Assembly: GCA_019155205.2 (NCBI GenBank)
Contig: JAHNZQ020000049.1
Location: forward strand, 1,077,842 to 1,141,841
Direction of reading: 5' to 3'
Length of the DNA stretch: 64,000 nt
Source of the DNA: Gracilaria vermiculophylla
Taxonomy: Eukaryota; Rhodophyta; Florideophyceae; Gracilariales; Gracilariaceae
Within the stretch, counting starts at the first letter, position 1. Each line of letters starts with the position of its first letter. Under the pieces are notes generated by a model. That model did not search any database and had not been told where the DNA came from. It worked only from the letters and a program-made list of their open reading frames with translations. Below are positions 18,429 to 27,535 of this stretch, piece after piece. Made by a program: the position numbers and the translations under genes.

Positions 18429-20357
18429 ATGCAGCGCAAAATCATGTGGGGCAAAGAAAGCCTGGGTTCTCCCCCCTCTGTACATGTCTCGGAGCCGTCC
18501 GACTTCCGCCTCGTTGCGCACGTGGAATACGACGGCGACCAAGGCAACTTGAAGGGCATCGAGGAGTTCATGGCGCGTGCGACGATCCCTCGCGGCCGAC
18601 GCAGCCCGAACAACAAAGCTTCCGGCCCGTCGTTGCCCCTCCCCCCTCTGCGAAGCCTTGGCGAGCACTTTGCGCAAATGGCCAGTCGGGAGTCGTCTCC
18701 GATTTCAACCCCCAGTGAATCTCCAGTGCGCAAATCGCGACTCACTCCAGAAACCGCCCGTGCGTCGGCGGCAAACCGAACAACCGGCTACGGCGCTGCC
18801 ATCAAGTCGCCTTTGGGAGTGCAGCGACGACTGTCGCCCGCGTCAAAAAGACAGGTGTCGCGCCCGCTCCGAACAAAACACGAGGTTCACGTCGTTGTTG
18901 ATCCCACAAATCCCACTGGGTTCGCCGGCTTGCCAAAGGCTTGGGAGACAATACTGATGTACTCTGGCATATTGCCGGATGAGGCTGCTGCGAACCCGAA
19001 GGCCGTTATCGATGTTCTCAACTTCTCGAAGACAACTGATCCCGCCTTGGGGGAAAGACAGCAATTTCGTGACTCGCTGTTGAGAACTCTCCCTCCGATA
19101 GTTCTGGAAGACATGGAAGTCCCAAGCATGACCTCCTTTGATGACGACACCGATGAAGCTATCAGTCGATCGGATAGTTACCAACAAGAAACCCCCGCAA
19201 GAGCTTTGCCAAGCACCCCGACAGCAAATCATGCTCGAGAGACCGATGGAATGGCACGTTTCTCACCCCTCGCGGATATTGAAAACTGTGTCCAACCATC
19301 TTCTCGGTCGCCCTCGCCGCGCAAAGATGCGCAAACATGCGTGGTCAATGAATTGGATTCTGACTATATGGAGAGTTTCATCGGTGCTGAAAGGCGCCAA
19401 AACCTCCCTGGCGCCATTCCAGAAAATCTGGAGGCCTACTTTCGGCAAGATGACCCACACAAGCTGTTCAAACGGATGAGGCATATCGGAGAGGGCTCTT
19501 GCGGGAACGTATACCGCGCAGTTGACAGAGACGGGCGATTTGTGGCGTTGAAGAAAGTCAAGCCCGTGAATGAACGCGACTGGAAGCTGTACAAATTCGA
19601 AGCACAAGTAATGCAAGACTATCGCGACTCCGAAAACCTGGTGAAGTGCTTTGATGCTTTTCGATCGGGGAACGAGCTTTGGATTGTCATGGAGTATGTC
19701 TCAGCAGGAACTTTATCCGATTTACTACTCGGAAAACGCATGCCCAAATGCAACGCGCAGCACCACCGCCCGAGCGCCTCATCGTCTCAAGCAGTGCTGG
19801 TACAGCCATTGGAAGAGAGCGTGATTGCGTACATATGTCGCGAAGTTCTTAAAGGACTAAAGAGTTTGCACTCTACCAGCCGAGTGCATCGCGATATTAA
19901 GGGGGAAAACGTGCTACTCGATATGGACGGATCGGTTAAAGTAGCGGACTTTGGGTTTTGTGCTGAGTTGTCGAAACAGGCTGGGAAGCGTAATACGGTC
20001 GTTGGAACTCCCTTTTGGATGGCACCCGAAGTGATCCGCGGCTGCAACTACGACTGCAAAATAGATATTTGGTCAACGGGAGTGCTGGCTTTCGAGTGCG
20101 CGGAGGGGAGGCCACCACACATGGGTGTGTCACCGATCCGAGCTATGTTCTTAATAGCAACTCAAGGCGCTCCAGCGTTATCCAACGAGCAGCAATGGTC
20201 GTCAGAGTTGCGAGATTTTATTGGCACCTGCTGCACCATCAAGGCCGTGGATCGACCCTCTGTGCACGAAGCGTTGTCTCACCCGTTCATTGCCAAAGCG
20301 TGTGAGCAGGCTTACGCCGCAGTGTTTTTTGGAGAGGCCTTGGAGCAAAGAACGTGA
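18429..20357 (+). CDS. STE20/PAK-like Ser/Thr kinase with two CRIB motifs
   Basis: 642 residues from ATG at 18429; the upstream open codons lack kinase-related sequence. N-terminal half: VSEPSDFRLVAHVEYD (about 20-35) fits the CRIB consensus ISxPxxFxHxxHV and is followed by GNLKGIEEFMA. A second CRIB-like stretch, VSRPLRTKHEVHVVVD (143-158), runs into GFAGLPKAWETILMYSGI (164-181), the PAK p21-binding/autoinhibitory segment. A phospho-prone linker follows. Kinase domain about 345-620: GEGSCGNV loop, catalytic Lys near 375, HRDIKGEN near 487, DFG near 507, and activation-loop Thr in NTVVGTPFWMAPE. These match PAKs, which are switched on by Cdc42/Rac GTPases to control actin and polarity. All catalytic residues are present. 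Confidence 0.92.
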   Translation: MQRKIMWGKESLGSPPSVHVSEPSDFRLVAHVEYDGDQGNLKGIEEFMARATIPRGRRSPNNKASGPSLPLPPLRSLGEHFAQMASRESSPISTPSESPVRKSRLTPETARASAANRTTGYGAAIKSPLGVQRRLSPASKRQVSRPLRTKHEVHVVVDPTNPTGFAGLPKAWETILMYSGILPDEAAANPKAVIDVLNFSKTTDPALGERQQFRDSLLRTLPPIVLEDMEVPSMTSFDDDTDEAISRSDSYQQETPARALPSTPTANHARETDGMARFSPLADIENCVQPSSRSPSPRKDAQTCVVNELDSDYMESFIGAERRQNLPGAIPENLEAYFRQDDPHKLFKRMRHIGEGSCGNVYRAVDRDGRFVALKKVKPVNERDWKLYKFEAQVMQDYRDSENLVKCFDAFRSGNELWIVMEYVSAGTLSDLLLGKRMPKCNAQHHRPSASSSQAVLVQPLEESVIAYICREVLKGLKSLHSTSRVHRDIKGENVLLDMDGSVKVADFGFCAELSKQAGKRNTVVGTPFWMAPEVIRGCNYDCKIDIWSTGVLAFECAEGRPPHMGVSPIRAMFLIATQGAPALSNEQQWSSELRDFIGTCCTIKAVDRPSVHEALSHPFIAKACEQAYAAVFFGEALEQRT

Positions 20358-22572
20358 CAACCAATGCCCTATTAGATAGTCCAGTGAAAACGTAGATAGC
20401 AGTCTCGCAGTAGCTAATTATGTTCATCAAAGCTTAATTCACCTTGTGATCGGATACTCTCAGAATGACTGCTTCAATTGTGCACGTCCGAACCCGTTCT
20501 CTGCGTTTCGCGACCACTGATTGCTCTCAGGTTCATTCGGCATTGAAGCTCCTTCTTGTTTTATACGTAGTAGCAGGCAACCTTTTTTGAACTGGTGACT
20601 GAGAGTCCACGACGACATAAGAGAAAAGACAAGAGTAGTAGAAGCGAGCGTGGGACGCGCAATATCAACACAATTCCCTGTTTAAAGGCGACACACCGAC
20701 ATATCCTTCTTAGCTGGATGTGTAGATGGTTGTTCGCGTGGATATCAGTTGACCTGGGATGTCGTTCGAATCGCCTCGGCGATCGACGTATCGATCGCCG
20801 CTCTGGACTGGGGAAGCCGTTAAACTCGCATGGGGCACCGACCGCCGCTTCAAATATGAAATGTCCCTAAACTCATCTACTCGGCGATTGGTCAGCTTAT
20901 CGATTGCCATCGCGGACCTCAGTGGTACGCCGCTTAAAGTCTTTCAACATTCTGCATGCAAGCAGGGGGTATCATGCTGCATAAGCACCAACTAGCCTTA
21001 CCATTGTTTTCCTGACCTTTTCACCTCTTGTGGAGAAATTCCCGAAGGGTCATCTGAGCCATTTGGAGGGTGTTGCATAGAAATTCTGTCACCCAGGTAG
21101 AAAATATTTGAGAAGTAATCGACGGTTTCTTCGTCTGGTCACCTTTACTTTACAGACGTGATGACGGAATATTGCAGAGATCTCTAAGCTGACACAGCGG
21201 GGTTCATATGCATGCTTCTCGCCGCGGCGATCCGCTCTAGTTGCCGATGACCTCTGTTCAAGAGTAATTGAAAGTCGGTATATGCAAATAGCGAAACGCC
21301 TATGGTCTAGAGAATGCTTGCGTGATCTTATGCTCCTTGACAAATATGAATAGTCACAAAGTTAGCGTACCACAGTTGTAGTTTTACAGCCAGTGTGTAC
21401 CGCTTTTAACGTAGCGTTATAGGTCTTTGGCGGTGCGCATTAAGCCCCATACGTTAGGAGAAATTAACGTGCAGCACTCATAATTCCGATGAACTAGTGG
21501 AAGGCAATGTTCTGATTTCTCTGATGGCACAATGTTGGCGTGAATTGTCGCAAGTGTTGCGATGTAAATGATTCCAGTGGAAATCTCATTTGACAGCTCT
21601 TTCGGTGCGTTGTAGGTGCTGCCACAAGGGGCAAGAAGAGCGAGTGAGCAAAGTTGTTGGGAACTGCGAAACAAAAGAAGTCTGCGTGCGCAGCTCCACA
21701 GCAGGCGAATAGGAACAATCTTGTCTAGTCCGCGGCTTCGAAGGCCAGAAAAATGGGCAAAGGCTCAAGATTTTGACTGAGCGAGAATCGTGATCATGCT
21801 GAAGGAGAGGAAACACTGCTAAAGCGGATAACGATGGACAATTGGCTGGGCCCAAGCGATCCGCCTTCACGTAGTGTGCCTGACTTCCCTCCCTTGGGCA
21901 GCGAAACGGACCTGCGGTCGGGTCTTCAATGGAGACCAGCACATTTCCGGTTAATGAAGTAAACAGGCGACGGGGAATTGAGTGAACGCCGGAATTTATC
22001 GGTTTATGATATCATCAGAAAGTGGCCTGAAAGAGTGTTGGTCTTTCTGACGAGAGAGCGGTTCTTTGAACAGAAACGCTCTGCGTTAAGTACGAATTAT
22101 AGTTACGTATACACAACAGAGAAAGAGAGAAAGAGAAAGAGAGAGAGAGCGAGAGAGAGAGGGAGGGAATTGGCTCAGCGCATGTCGTGAACGAAGACAA
22201 AAACAAATATACTCAAGTTTTGTTGATCCACGAACATCTTGTCGCTGATCTAGCCATGAGAGGAGCAAGAATGTCCTGGCTTGGATCTTTGGGGTTTTGG
22301 GTTACCAAAGTACCGTCAAGCGTCATTGGCAAAAGTACGATGACAGCGAAAATGCAGTGCTTTTGAGGCATCAATATCAATGCTACCCCCGCTGGTAATC
22401 TACATTAGCTTCCCAATTTGGTTCGCGCAATGTGTGACTTAAGCGGTCGCCAAAGAATCCTTGATCCACAAAATTGTTGTCGTTCGTTCGCGATTCTCTA
22501 GATTGCCGTCAGTAATGAGGCCCGCATGTTGGTGCAAGATCATTTGACTCAGCTTCGTCACAAACGGCGACG
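20358..22572. other. 2.2-kb intergenic region
   Basis: This spacer lies between the PAK-like kinase and ARP6 genes, both on the plus strand. Composition is ordinary, with a (GA)n tract near 22119-22163. A GTTCGAATC string at 20766 recalls a tRNA T-loop, but no flanking stems or acceptor fold are present. No gene was recognised. Confidence 0.5.
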
Positions 22573-23853
22573 GTGGATATGGAAACAAAAGTCGTTTTGG
22601 ATAATGGCGGCAGCCATATCAAAGCAGCCAAGATTACCGCTGAGGAGTTCAAGAAGATCAAGGCGAATGGGCCACCACCAAGCGCACTATGTGTGCCCAA
22701 TGCTCTCGCTCGTCCCGCTAAGAATGCTGTGCAACCTCCGGCAAACAAACTTGGCAAATCCCGACGTCCACCCCATTTCCTGGTCGGCCGCGAAATCTTA
22801 ATTGCTCCTGATACGTCGGGGATGAGTTTCCGCCGCCCAGTAGACCTTGGTTTCGTTAGCACATGGGATGCGCAGCGCGACGTGTGGAATAGCGTGTTCT
22901 CCTGTGATCAGGGAATTGGACTATCGAAAGCAGAGATGAAGAACAGCAGTTTGATTGTCACGGAACAACTTGGAGTGCCGATGCACATGCGACGGGCCAT
23001 GGATGAGTATGTATTTGAATGCTTTGAGTTCTCCGAATATGCGCCTGTGCCCCCCCAACGGTTAGCTGCTCTGGGCGTTGGAAAACAAACTTGCCTCGTT
23101 CTGGACTCTGGATTTTCGTTCACAACTGCAGTACCTATTGTCGAAGGACAAGAACTTGGTCATTGTGCAAAAAGGCTCAAAGTAGGCGGAAAGCTTCTCA
23201 CGAACTACTTGAGAGAATTGATTACGTACCGTTCTTGGAATATGACCGATGAATCAGCCGTGGTTAACGCGGTAAAAGAGCGTTTGTGTTATCTGTCCTT
23301 GAACTACACAAGTGAACTATCAGCCTGTAAGAAGGGAAGAGGTATCATGAAGGAATACGTTCTCCCTGATCTTACGAGAACAATGTTTGATCCCGTTGGC
23401 CATCTCCTTCAAGAGGGAGAAGAGACGGACGGTACGGAGCAAATGCTCAAGATGAATAACGAACGCATCGCGATTCCAGAGATCTTGTTCAATCCGTCCG
23501 ATATCGGCCTCAATCAGGCGGGAGTCGCGGAAACCATCTTTCAGGCGGTAGAAGCGTGTCCTGAAGACGTGCGTGGGGACATGTACGAAAACATCATTCT
23601 CATGGGGGGCAACTGTTTGTTCCCAAACTTTAAAGAGCGGCTTGAAAACGAGCTGAGGCCGTTGGTGGATTCCATTTACGAGGTGGAAACCTTTATGGAT
23701 AAAGAGCCAACGTTAACTGCTTTCAGCGGAGGCGTACGAGCTGTCGTTGATAATTCTACCTCCGTTCGATATGTGTCCAGGGAAACGTTCGCAGAGTTGG
23801 GTTCCGACGGCATTCTGAGAGAATTGTACGGAGATGACATGGAAATCGACTAG
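22573..23853 (+). CDS. ARP6: Actin-related protein 6 (SWR1/SRCAP complex subunit)
   Basis: 426 residues from ATG at 22573; a second Met two codons on (METKVV) is equally good. It follows ARP6 throughout: VLDNGGSHIKAAK (nucleotide-loop equivalent), FRRPVDLGFVSTWDAQRDVWNSVF, VDSGYSF-like LDSGFSFTTAVP, VGGKLLTNYLRELITYRSW, AIPEILFNPSDIGLNQAGVAE and NIILMGGNCLFPNFKERLENELRPL. The region of conventional actin used for polymer contacts is divergent, as expected for ARP6. ARP6 sits in the SWR1/SRCAP remodeller, which exchanges H2A for H2A.Z at promoters. It is a single exon with complete ends and normal codon use. The assignment over other ARPs rests on the YRSWN/NPSDIG and GGNCLFP blocks. Confidence 0.9.
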   Translation: MDMETKVVLDNGGSHIKAAKITAEEFKKIKANGPPPSALCVPNALARPAKNAVQPPANKLGKSRRPPHFLVGREILIAPDTSGMSFRRPVDLGFVSTWDAQRDVWNSVFSCDQGIGLSKAEMKNSSLIVTEQLGVPMHMRRAMDEYVFECFEFSEYAPVPPQRLAALGVGKQTCLVLDSGFSFTTAVPIVEGQELGHCAKRLKVGGKLLTNYLRELITYRSWNMTDESAVVNAVKERLCYLSLNYTSELSACKKGRGIMKEYVLPDLTRTMFDPVGHLLQEGEETDGTEQMLKMNNERIAIPEILFNPSDIGLNQAGVAETIFQAVEACPEDVRGDMYENIILMGGNCLFPNFKERLENELRPLVDSIYEVETFMDKEPTLTAFSGGVRAVVDNSTSVRYVSRETFAELGSDGILRELYGDDMEID

Positions 23854-24353
23854 ATGGAAGACTTAACAATGTGCATGCGAAGACTTTACGTACTTTTACA
23901 GCGGAGTGCTTGCCACAGAGTGCGAAAGAAACAGCAAAACATAGAATTCTGATGATTCAAACTTTACCGGGCCTTAGCCGGGAGGAATAAGGTCGTCCCC
24001 AACGCAACATGCAAAAAGTTCGCAAACGATGCATAGCACAGTTAGATACCACAACGGGATAGAATTCTAGTTTATGAAATTACGGCTATCGTCCAGAGGA
24101 ATAGAGTGGGAGGGAAGAAAACAGAGCTGAGTGATCCTTGTATGATTTCGGTCAACATCTCACATCGGGATACGTCGCAAGCTTGCAGAGCCGAAAAAGA
24201 TGTACATGTTCCTGGTTTAAAGGAGGCATCGATTTTGCATCTCTTCTGAAAGTTTGAGGGCCAACTCGAGTGCTTGCGAGGCTATGTAGGCAGATTAAAC
24301 AACGTGAGACATGTGGTGAGTTAGATTGAGCTGTTCTGAGTTTCGCTGCGCAG
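23854..24353. other. Intergenic, convergent 3' ends
   Basis: This 500-base spacer lies between the ARP6 stop codon and the DAHP synthase stop codon. No gene or repeat is recognised. Confidence 0.6.
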
Positions 24354-25805
24354 TTAGAAATTCAAACCATGGTTAGGAAAGTACTTACCATTCAGTCGAG
24401 GGTCACAGTGAGTTTCGTAACGCTTTTTGAGGTCGTCATCGGTGAGTTCCATCATTCCTCCGACACATTCTGTCACATCTTGGCCAGTGAGTTCGAGATG
24501 CACGCCGCCGGGGTAGGTACCCATGCTCTCATGAACGGCAAAGAACTCTGTGACTTCTTGCACAATTTTTTCAAACTTGCGGGTCTTGAAACCGCCCTGG
24601 GTGGTCTCAGTGTTTCCATGGCATGGATCACAGCTCCACACGACGTTTCTGCCTTCGCGCTTCACCGTTTCGATGAATCTCGGAAGATGGTCGTGAACTT
24701 TTCCGGCGCCAACCCTGGTGATGAGCGTGATTCTTCCAGGCTCATTGTCGGGATTCAAAATGTCGAGCAGCTGAACGAGATCTTGCGGGGATAGAGACGG
24801 GCCGCACTTGATGCCGATCGGATTCGCAATGCCGCGCATGAATTCGACATGAGCTCCATCCGGCTGTCGTGTTCGGTCTCCAAGCCAGAGGAAATGGCCA
24901 GAAGTGGCGTAGTACTTGCCGGTGACGGGATCTTGTCTGCACAGAGCCTGTTCATACGGCAGCAATAAACTCTCGTGGGAAACATAAAACTCGGCCTGTT
25001 TGATCTTGTAGGAATCACTCTGCAGCCCAATGGCCTCCATAAACGCGATGGCGTTATCAATGTCGCTGGCATACTGGGCGTATTTGCGGCCCTGCGGGGT
25101 GTTTCGCACGAACTGTAAACTGATGTCATGGACACGGTGAAGATCGAGCGCCCCCCCCGACGCGAGGGTGCGGAGCAAGTTGATGGTGGCGGTGGACTGC
25201 ACAAAGGCCTTGTACATACGCTGCGGGTCAGGCACGCGCTCTTCCAGGGTGAAGCCGGCGGCGTTGATGATGTCGCCGCGGTACGAGGGCAGCGAGAGCT
25301 CCTGGTTCTTCTTCTTCTCGTACGGGCTGCTTCTGGGCTTAGCAAACTGGCCGGCGGCGCGCAGGATCTTGACGACGGGGCGGCGGAGCGCGTACATGAG
25401 CATGATGGACATTTGGATGACGAGGGTGAAGGTGTCGGCGATGTTCTTGCCGCCGTAGGTGTCAAACTCCTTGAAAGACTCTGCGCAGTCGCCGCCCTGG
25501 ATGACGAAGGCCTCCCCCTTGGCAGCGGTGGCCAGGAGCTGCTTGAGGGCCTCGCACTCGCCGGAGAAGACGAGCGGGAGCGAGCGACGCAGGCGGTCCT
25601 CCATGTCGCTGAGTGCCTTTTGGTCGGGGTAGTTGGGTACCTGCTTGATTGGCATGGTGCGCCAGCTGTCGGGCGTCCACAGGCGCTTGGTGGCGGGCGG
25701 CTCGGTGGCGACCATGCGTGGGGCGGAGCGCGACACGCAGGCGGCGGAACGGCGCGGGGGCGCGCGCACAGCCGTCGGGGCTAGGAAGGCGAAGGCGGGA
25801 AACAT
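24354..25805 (-). CDS. Class II (plant-type) DAHP synthase, plastid-targeted
   Basis: 483 residues from ATG at 25805. It condenses phosphoenolpyruvate and erythrose-4-phosphate to DAHP, the first step of the shikimate pathway in plastids. Class II landmarks are all present: WTPDSWRTMPIKQVPNYPD, LVFSGECEALKQLLA, QGGDCAESFKEFD, AGQFAKPRSSPYE, LPSYRGDIINAAGF, SHESLLLPYEQALCR, LGDRTRQPDGAHVEFMRGI, DPCHGNTETTQGGFKTR and GGVHLELTGQDVTECVGG. The first ~40 residues (MFPAFAFLAPTAVRAPPRRS) form a Ser/Ala/Arg leader with Phe at position 2, the style of red-lineage transit peptides. GC content is higher at the 5' end. It is divergent from the peroxiredoxin gene over 467 bases. Confidence 0.95.
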   Translation of the reverse strand: MFPAFAFLAPTAVRAPPRRSAACVSRSAPRMVATEPPATKRLWTPDSWRTMPIKQVPNYPDQKALSDMEDRLRRSLPLVFSGECEALKQLLATAAKGEAFVIQGGDCAESFKEFDTYGGKNIADTFTLVIQMSIMLMYALRRPVVKILRAAGQFAKPRSSPYEKKKNQELSLPSYRGDIINAAGFTLEERVPDPQRMYKAFVQSTATINLLRTLASGGALDLHRVHDISLQFVRNTPQGRKYAQYASDIDNAIAFMEAIGLQSDSYKIKQAEFYVSHESLLLPYEQALCRQDPVTGKYYATSGHFLWLGDRTRQPDGAHVEFMRGIANPIGIKCGPSLSPQDLVQLLDILNPDNEPGRITLITRVGAGKVHDHLPRFIETVKREGRNVVWSCDPCHGNTETTQGGFKTRKFEKIVQEVTEFFAVHESMGTYPGGVHLELTGQDVTECVGGMMELTDDDLKKRYETHCDPRLNGKYFPNHGLNF

Positions 25806-26272
25806 GCTGTGCGGGGGAGCGGAGGAAGACTGGGATCGGGCGGCGGGCAGCGGTGTCGGGGAGACGGCGTGAAGCAAGGGCTTGGGGCGTTGACGGGGCG
25901 GGGCGTCCACTGCGTCGCTTTTGTACAACGCGATTGGGACCGGGACACGTTGGTTGATGCACCTCACTGCTTGGGCGCCACATCGATGCGCGGGCGCATC
26001 GGCGCCGTGCGCCGCGCGATGCGATGGAGATCTGGGCTGGCAAGCACCACCACGCTGCACACGTGTGCACGGCTGACAGCGAGCTTACATATCGCAGGCG
26101 CGGCGAGCGGATGCGCGGCGATTGGCCGGCGCGCGTGTTGGACAGAATAATGCGGCGCAGATATTTGGCGTCATGACGACGGAGTTGGAGCGCATAAAAG
26201 CAGACGTGTTCGCGTGGAGACGGCGCGCGGGCCGGGGCGTACGCTGTTGAGAGCGCTGTACGGATCTCAAAC
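25806..26272. promoter_or_regulatory. Divergent promoter of DAHP synthase and 1-Cys peroxiredoxin
   Basis: 467 bases shared by two divergent starts. Notable sites are an inverted CCAAT box (GATTGGCC near 26119), a TTTGGCGTCATGACGACG stretch near 26164-26181 combining an E2F-like TTTGGCG with a TGACG half-site palindrome, and a TATA-like GCATAAAAGC near 26190, about 80 bases upstream of the peroxiredoxin ATG. Assignments are by motif only. Confidence 0.4.
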
Positions 26273-26938
26273 ATGGCTCCGCTCATCGGGGAGACGGCGC
26301 CCGACTTCACGGCCGACTCGACGGACGGCGAGCTCACGCTGCACGAGTACATCAAGGGCGGGTGGGCCGTGCTGTTCTCGCACCCGGCCGACTTCACGCC
26401 GGTGTGCACGACCGAGTTGGCGCGCGTGTCGCAGCTGCTGCCCGAGTTCGAGAAGCGCAACGTCAAGTGCCTGGCGCTGTCGTGCGACGACGCGGCGTCG
26501 CACCGCGCGTGGGTGCCGGACATCTGCGCGTACGCCAAGCGCGACGGCGCGGCGCTGGGCTACCCGATCATCGCCGACGCCGACCGCAGCATCGCGCGCG
26601 CGTACGGCATGCTGCCGGCGGCGGAGGGCGACGGCATGCCCATGACGGTGCGCTCGGTGTTCGTGATCGGGCCGGACCGCAAGGTGAAGCTGTCGCTGAC
26701 GTACCCGGCCAGCACGGGGCGCAACTTTGACGAGATTCTGCGCGTGATCGACTCGCTGCAGCTGGCCGTCAGCAGCAAGGTGGCCACGCCGGTGGACTGG
26801 ACCAAGGGCGGCGAGTGCGTCGTGCTGCCCAGCGTGGGCGACGACCAGGCGGCGGAGCTGTTCCCGAAGGGCGTCAGCGCGCTGCCGCTACCCAGCGGAA
26901 AGCCGTACCTGCGCATGACGCCCATGCCGGACGCGTGA
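26273..26938 (+). CDS. 1-Cys peroxiredoxin (Prx6 type)
   Basis: 221 residues, full family length. The peroxidatic Cys45 lies in HPADFTPVCTTE. The Prx6-specific C-terminal dimerisation domain is present (VATPVDWTKGGECVVLP, then LPSGKPYLRMTP). The Arg of the active site is in MTVRSVFVIGP. Prx6 proteins reduce hydrogen peroxide and lipid hydroperoxides using glutathione, thioredoxin or ascorbate as recyclers; no N-terminal targeting sequence is seen, so a cytosolic or nuclear place is likely. Strongly GC-ending codons are used throughout, more than in the neighbouring genes on the left. There is one clean start, preceded by CAAACATGG. Confidence 0.96.
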   Translation: MAPLIGETAPDFTADSTDGELTLHEYIKGGWAVLFSHPADFTPVCTTELARVSQLLPEFEKRNVKCLALSCDDAASHRAWVPDICAYAKRDGAALGYPIIADADRSIARAYGMLPAAEGDGMPMTVRSVFVIGPDRKVKLSLTYPASTGRNFDEILRVIDSLQLAVSSKVATPVDWTKGGECVVLPSVGDDQAAELFPKGVSALPLPSGKPYLRMTPMPDA

Positions 26939-27535
26939 GCGCGCGCGCGCGCGCGCAAGGTAAACTAGTAGCAACGTAGCGGCGCCGCGCGCCACTCCGC
27001 CAGCTGGCCAGCGGCCAGCTGGCGCCGCCGCCGCGCGCGTGCGCCGCGCGTGGCGCGCGCGCCGCCCATTGGGCGCCGCCGCCGTCCAAAAATTCAAACG
27101 GCACCCCCGCGCACCCGCGCGCCCGCGCATCCCAGCCGCCGCGCGCGCGGCACGCGTCGCCCCGACACGCCGCCAGCGCTCAGCCATGCCGCAGCCACCA
27201 CGTGCCACGCACCGCGCAACGCCACCGTCCGCGTCGCCCGCCGCCGCGCCCGCCCCCGTCTCGAGTGCCTCCAACTCGTGTCCCACCGCCATCACTCCCG
27301 CCACCTTTCCTCTCTGGCGCACCCCACTTCTGCCTACCGCTCCCTCCCCCGCCCCCGCCCCCCTCCTACCCCGCTTTCCCCCCCGCCACCCCCCTCCCGC
27401 ATCCCCCGCCCGCCTCCCACCGCCCGTTTCCGTTACGACTGCGCGCCACCCCTCCCTACCCTCTTCATCCCCCCCTCCCTCTCGTGCCTCTCTTCCCCAT
27501 TCGCGCGGCGTGCCTCTTCGCACGTCTGCAGCGCC
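26939..27535. other. Intergenic/5' UTR with 12-bp-arm palindrome and C-rich leader
   Basis: The 3' side starts with an alternating CG tract and GGTAAACTAGTAGC. At 26998-27024 lies a perfect inverted repeat with 12-base arms (CGCCAGCTGGCC, 3-base spacer, GGCCAGCTGGCG). From about 27200 to 27535 the plus strand is strongly pyrimidine/C-rich, probably the 5' UTR and promoter of the PH-kinase gene. Confidence 0.5.

Noticed and set aside
20760..20780. tRNA T-loop-like GTTCGAATC
   Set aside because: No pairing T-stem, anticodon arm or acceptor stem could be found around it.
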